5,453 nt of DNA from Dehalococcoidia bacterium (GTDB lineage Bacteria; Chloroflexota; Dehalococcoidia; JACVQG01; JAHKAY01), in assembly GCA_030744635.1 (NCBI GenBank), contig JASLQE010000351.1, forward strand, positions 1 to 5,453, in the 5' to 3' direction. The position numbers and the translations under genes were made by a program. Under the pieces are notes generated by a model. It saw only the letters and a program-made list of their open reading frames with translations. It ran no database searches and was not told the origin of the DNA. Of the stretch, positions 4,757-5,453 are shown one piece after another (within the stretch, counting starts at the first letter, position 1; every line of letters starts with the position of its first letter).

Positions 4757-5218
4757 ATGGCACTTGAACTGTTGAAAGAAGGCCACCGCAAAGCCTTGCA
4801 GGCGGTTGGTGACCTGGAACATGCCTTGGAACTACTACGAGGGGGCCAGGCTGCTCGGGCGGCGGCCGCCGTCAAGGCCACACTGGTGTTCCTGGAAGGG
4901 GAACAAAGAGTGCATTTCCGCCAGGAAGAGGAGGGGCTTTTCCTCTACCTTGCCAAAGTCACCGGCGAAGGGCCTATACAGGCCATGGTGGGCGAGCACG
5001 ATAGCTACTGGAAAGCGGTGTCCACCCTCAGGGTCCTCTCGCAAGAGTCAGGTGACGGTGCAGAGTTGGGACGCTTGCTGGAGCACATAGTCAGCATGTT
5101 AAAAAGCCACATAGAGAAAGAGGATACGGCGTATTTCCCGCTGGCGGAGGAACGGTTGAGCCCGCAACATCTCAAGGAGTTGGATGAAGAGATGGAGCTG
5201 ATCGCCCGTTTGGGCTGA
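4757..5218 (+). CDS. Hemerythrin HHE cation-binding protein
   Basis: A 153-residue four-helix-bundle protein of the hemerythrin/HHE family, which holds a diiron centre and senses, stores or detoxifies O2, NO or related species. Putative ligands appear in the expected order, one set per helix: His10 (LLKEGHRKAL), His53 and Glu57 (VHFRQEEEGLF), His81 (MVGEHDSYW), and His118 with Glu122/Asp123 (KSHIEKEDTAYFPLAEE). Helices are amphipathic and charged; there is no signal peptide or membrane segment, so it is cytoplasmic. It is a stand-alone domain of usual HHE length with no fused sensor or DUF2249 domain. ATG at 4757 follows AGGGGGG by six bases. The divergent DUF2249 neighbour is a recurrent partner of this family, suggesting a shared stress function, likely protecting oxygen-sensitive metal enzymes. 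Iron-repair (RIC/YtfE-like) activity is an alternative, though the N-terminal Cys-containing ScdA domain of that group is absent. Confidence 0.88.
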   Translation: MALELLKEGHRKALQAVGDLEHALELLRGGQAARAAAAVKATLVFLEGEQRVHFRQEEEGLFLYLAKVTGEGPIQAMVGEHDSYWKAVSTLRVLSQESGDGAELGRLLEHIVSMLKSHIEKEDTAYFPLAEERLSPQHLKELDEEMELIARLG

Positions 5219-5253
5219 GCACCGGCATCAACCTGCACTGCTGCCTAGCCTCA

Positions 5254-5411
5254 CCCAGCTTCTCAAGGGCGAAGGGGGCTGGGAGCGGGTGGTATGGATG
5301 CCGCAGCGGCTCAAGGAGCGTTTCGCCGCCGACAAATCCTGGATAGCCACCGAGATGGATGTAGACAGCCTGGAGGCCCTGGCCGCCTTCCTGAAGGACA
5401 GACGGGGGGGG
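5254..5411 (+). repeat. Direct repeat copy 2 of the acsB 3' end
   Basis: Same-strand copy of 4140-4298 with the identical 58-bp core at 5279-5336. One base is missing near 5262 (CTTC-TCAAG against CTTCATCAAG), so the sequence before that point is out of frame with the rest. Differences include both silent and amino acid-changing positions. Confidence 0.9.
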
Positions 5412-5453
5412 TTAAATGGGGCAGGTGACAGCAAGTCGGAAGCTCAATGGTAG
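5254..5453 (+). pseudogene. acsB: Truncated second copy of the acsB C-terminus
   Basis: From about 5262 the frame encodes LKGEGGWERVVWMPQRLKE, then FAADKSWIATEMDVDSLEAL and AAFLKDRRGG, the closing segment of acetyl-CoA synthase. A tail unlike the other copy follows (LNGAGDSKSEAQW), ending at TAG 5451-5453, the last bases of the window. The A-cluster and every cysteine ligand are missing, and the frame has no start codon or ribosome site after the hemerythrin stop, so it cannot make an enzyme. Compared with the upstream copy it has Leu instead of Pro in the AAF-x-KD segment (closer to the FLEEKG of Moorella), Ser for Arg after ADK and Met for Thr after ATE. It is either the relic of a second acsB or the displaced original 3' end. 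Confidence 0.75.

Noticed and set aside
4299..5253. Insertion sequence or transposon between the acsB tail copies
   Set aside because: No transposase or integrase, no terminal inverted repeats; the only genes are DUF2249 and hemerythrin. The flanking repeat is far too long for a target-site duplication.

Overview
The window is GC-rich (about 60% by eye) and reads like a piece of an anaerobic, probably subsurface, bacterium with Wood-Ljungdahl-type acetyl-CoA chemistry. The acetyl-CoA synthase, the QueG-like double-cluster iron-sulfur protein and the DUF2249/hemerythrin pair would fit Dehalococcoidia (Chloroflexota). That placement is inference from gene content; no rRNA or other phylogenetic marker is present.

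Layout, left to right. Positions 2-336 hold the 3' part of a flavodoxin-like gene, cut by the window edge and frameshifted at a T run. A tight plus-strand series follows: a single-Cys-site peroxiredoxin (371-832), a cytoplasmic DsbA/FrnE-type dithiol oxidoreductase (869-1492, GTG start) and a QueG-like 4Fe-4S protein (1492-2403, overlapping the previous stop as TGATG). The series ends with an acetyl-CoA synthase (acsB, TTG start at 2427 behind GGAGG). Gaps of 0-36 bases and a common direction suggest one operon. The first three products and the flavodoxin are thiol, flavin or Fe-S redox proteins, so the operon looks like redox support placed ahead of an oxygen-sensitive Ni-Fe-S enzyme.

The acsB gene is recognisable from end to end but cannot be read as one frame. 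It has an in-frame TAG at codon 22, a one-base loss near 3099, a one-base gain in a C8 run (3716-3723) and probably one extra G in a G10 run (4291-4300). The two internal indels compensate each other. Because homopolymers dominate, and the flavodoxin has the same kind of lesion, base-calling error and real gene decay are both open. All A-cluster cysteines are present once frames are joined, but the usual Cys-Gly-Cys is Cys-Ser-Cys.

Downstream are three perfect 9-bp tandem repeats, then a small DUF2249 gene on the minus strand (4383-4616) and a divergent hemerythrin HHE gene on the plus strand (4757-5218), sharing a 140-bp intergenic region. The window closes with a second, diverged copy of the acsB 3' end (about 5254-5411) lacking a start. 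The DUF2249/hemerythrin pair therefore sits between two direct repeats of about 159 bp derived from acsB. This is the most unusual arrangement in the window and suggests a duplication or insertion event.
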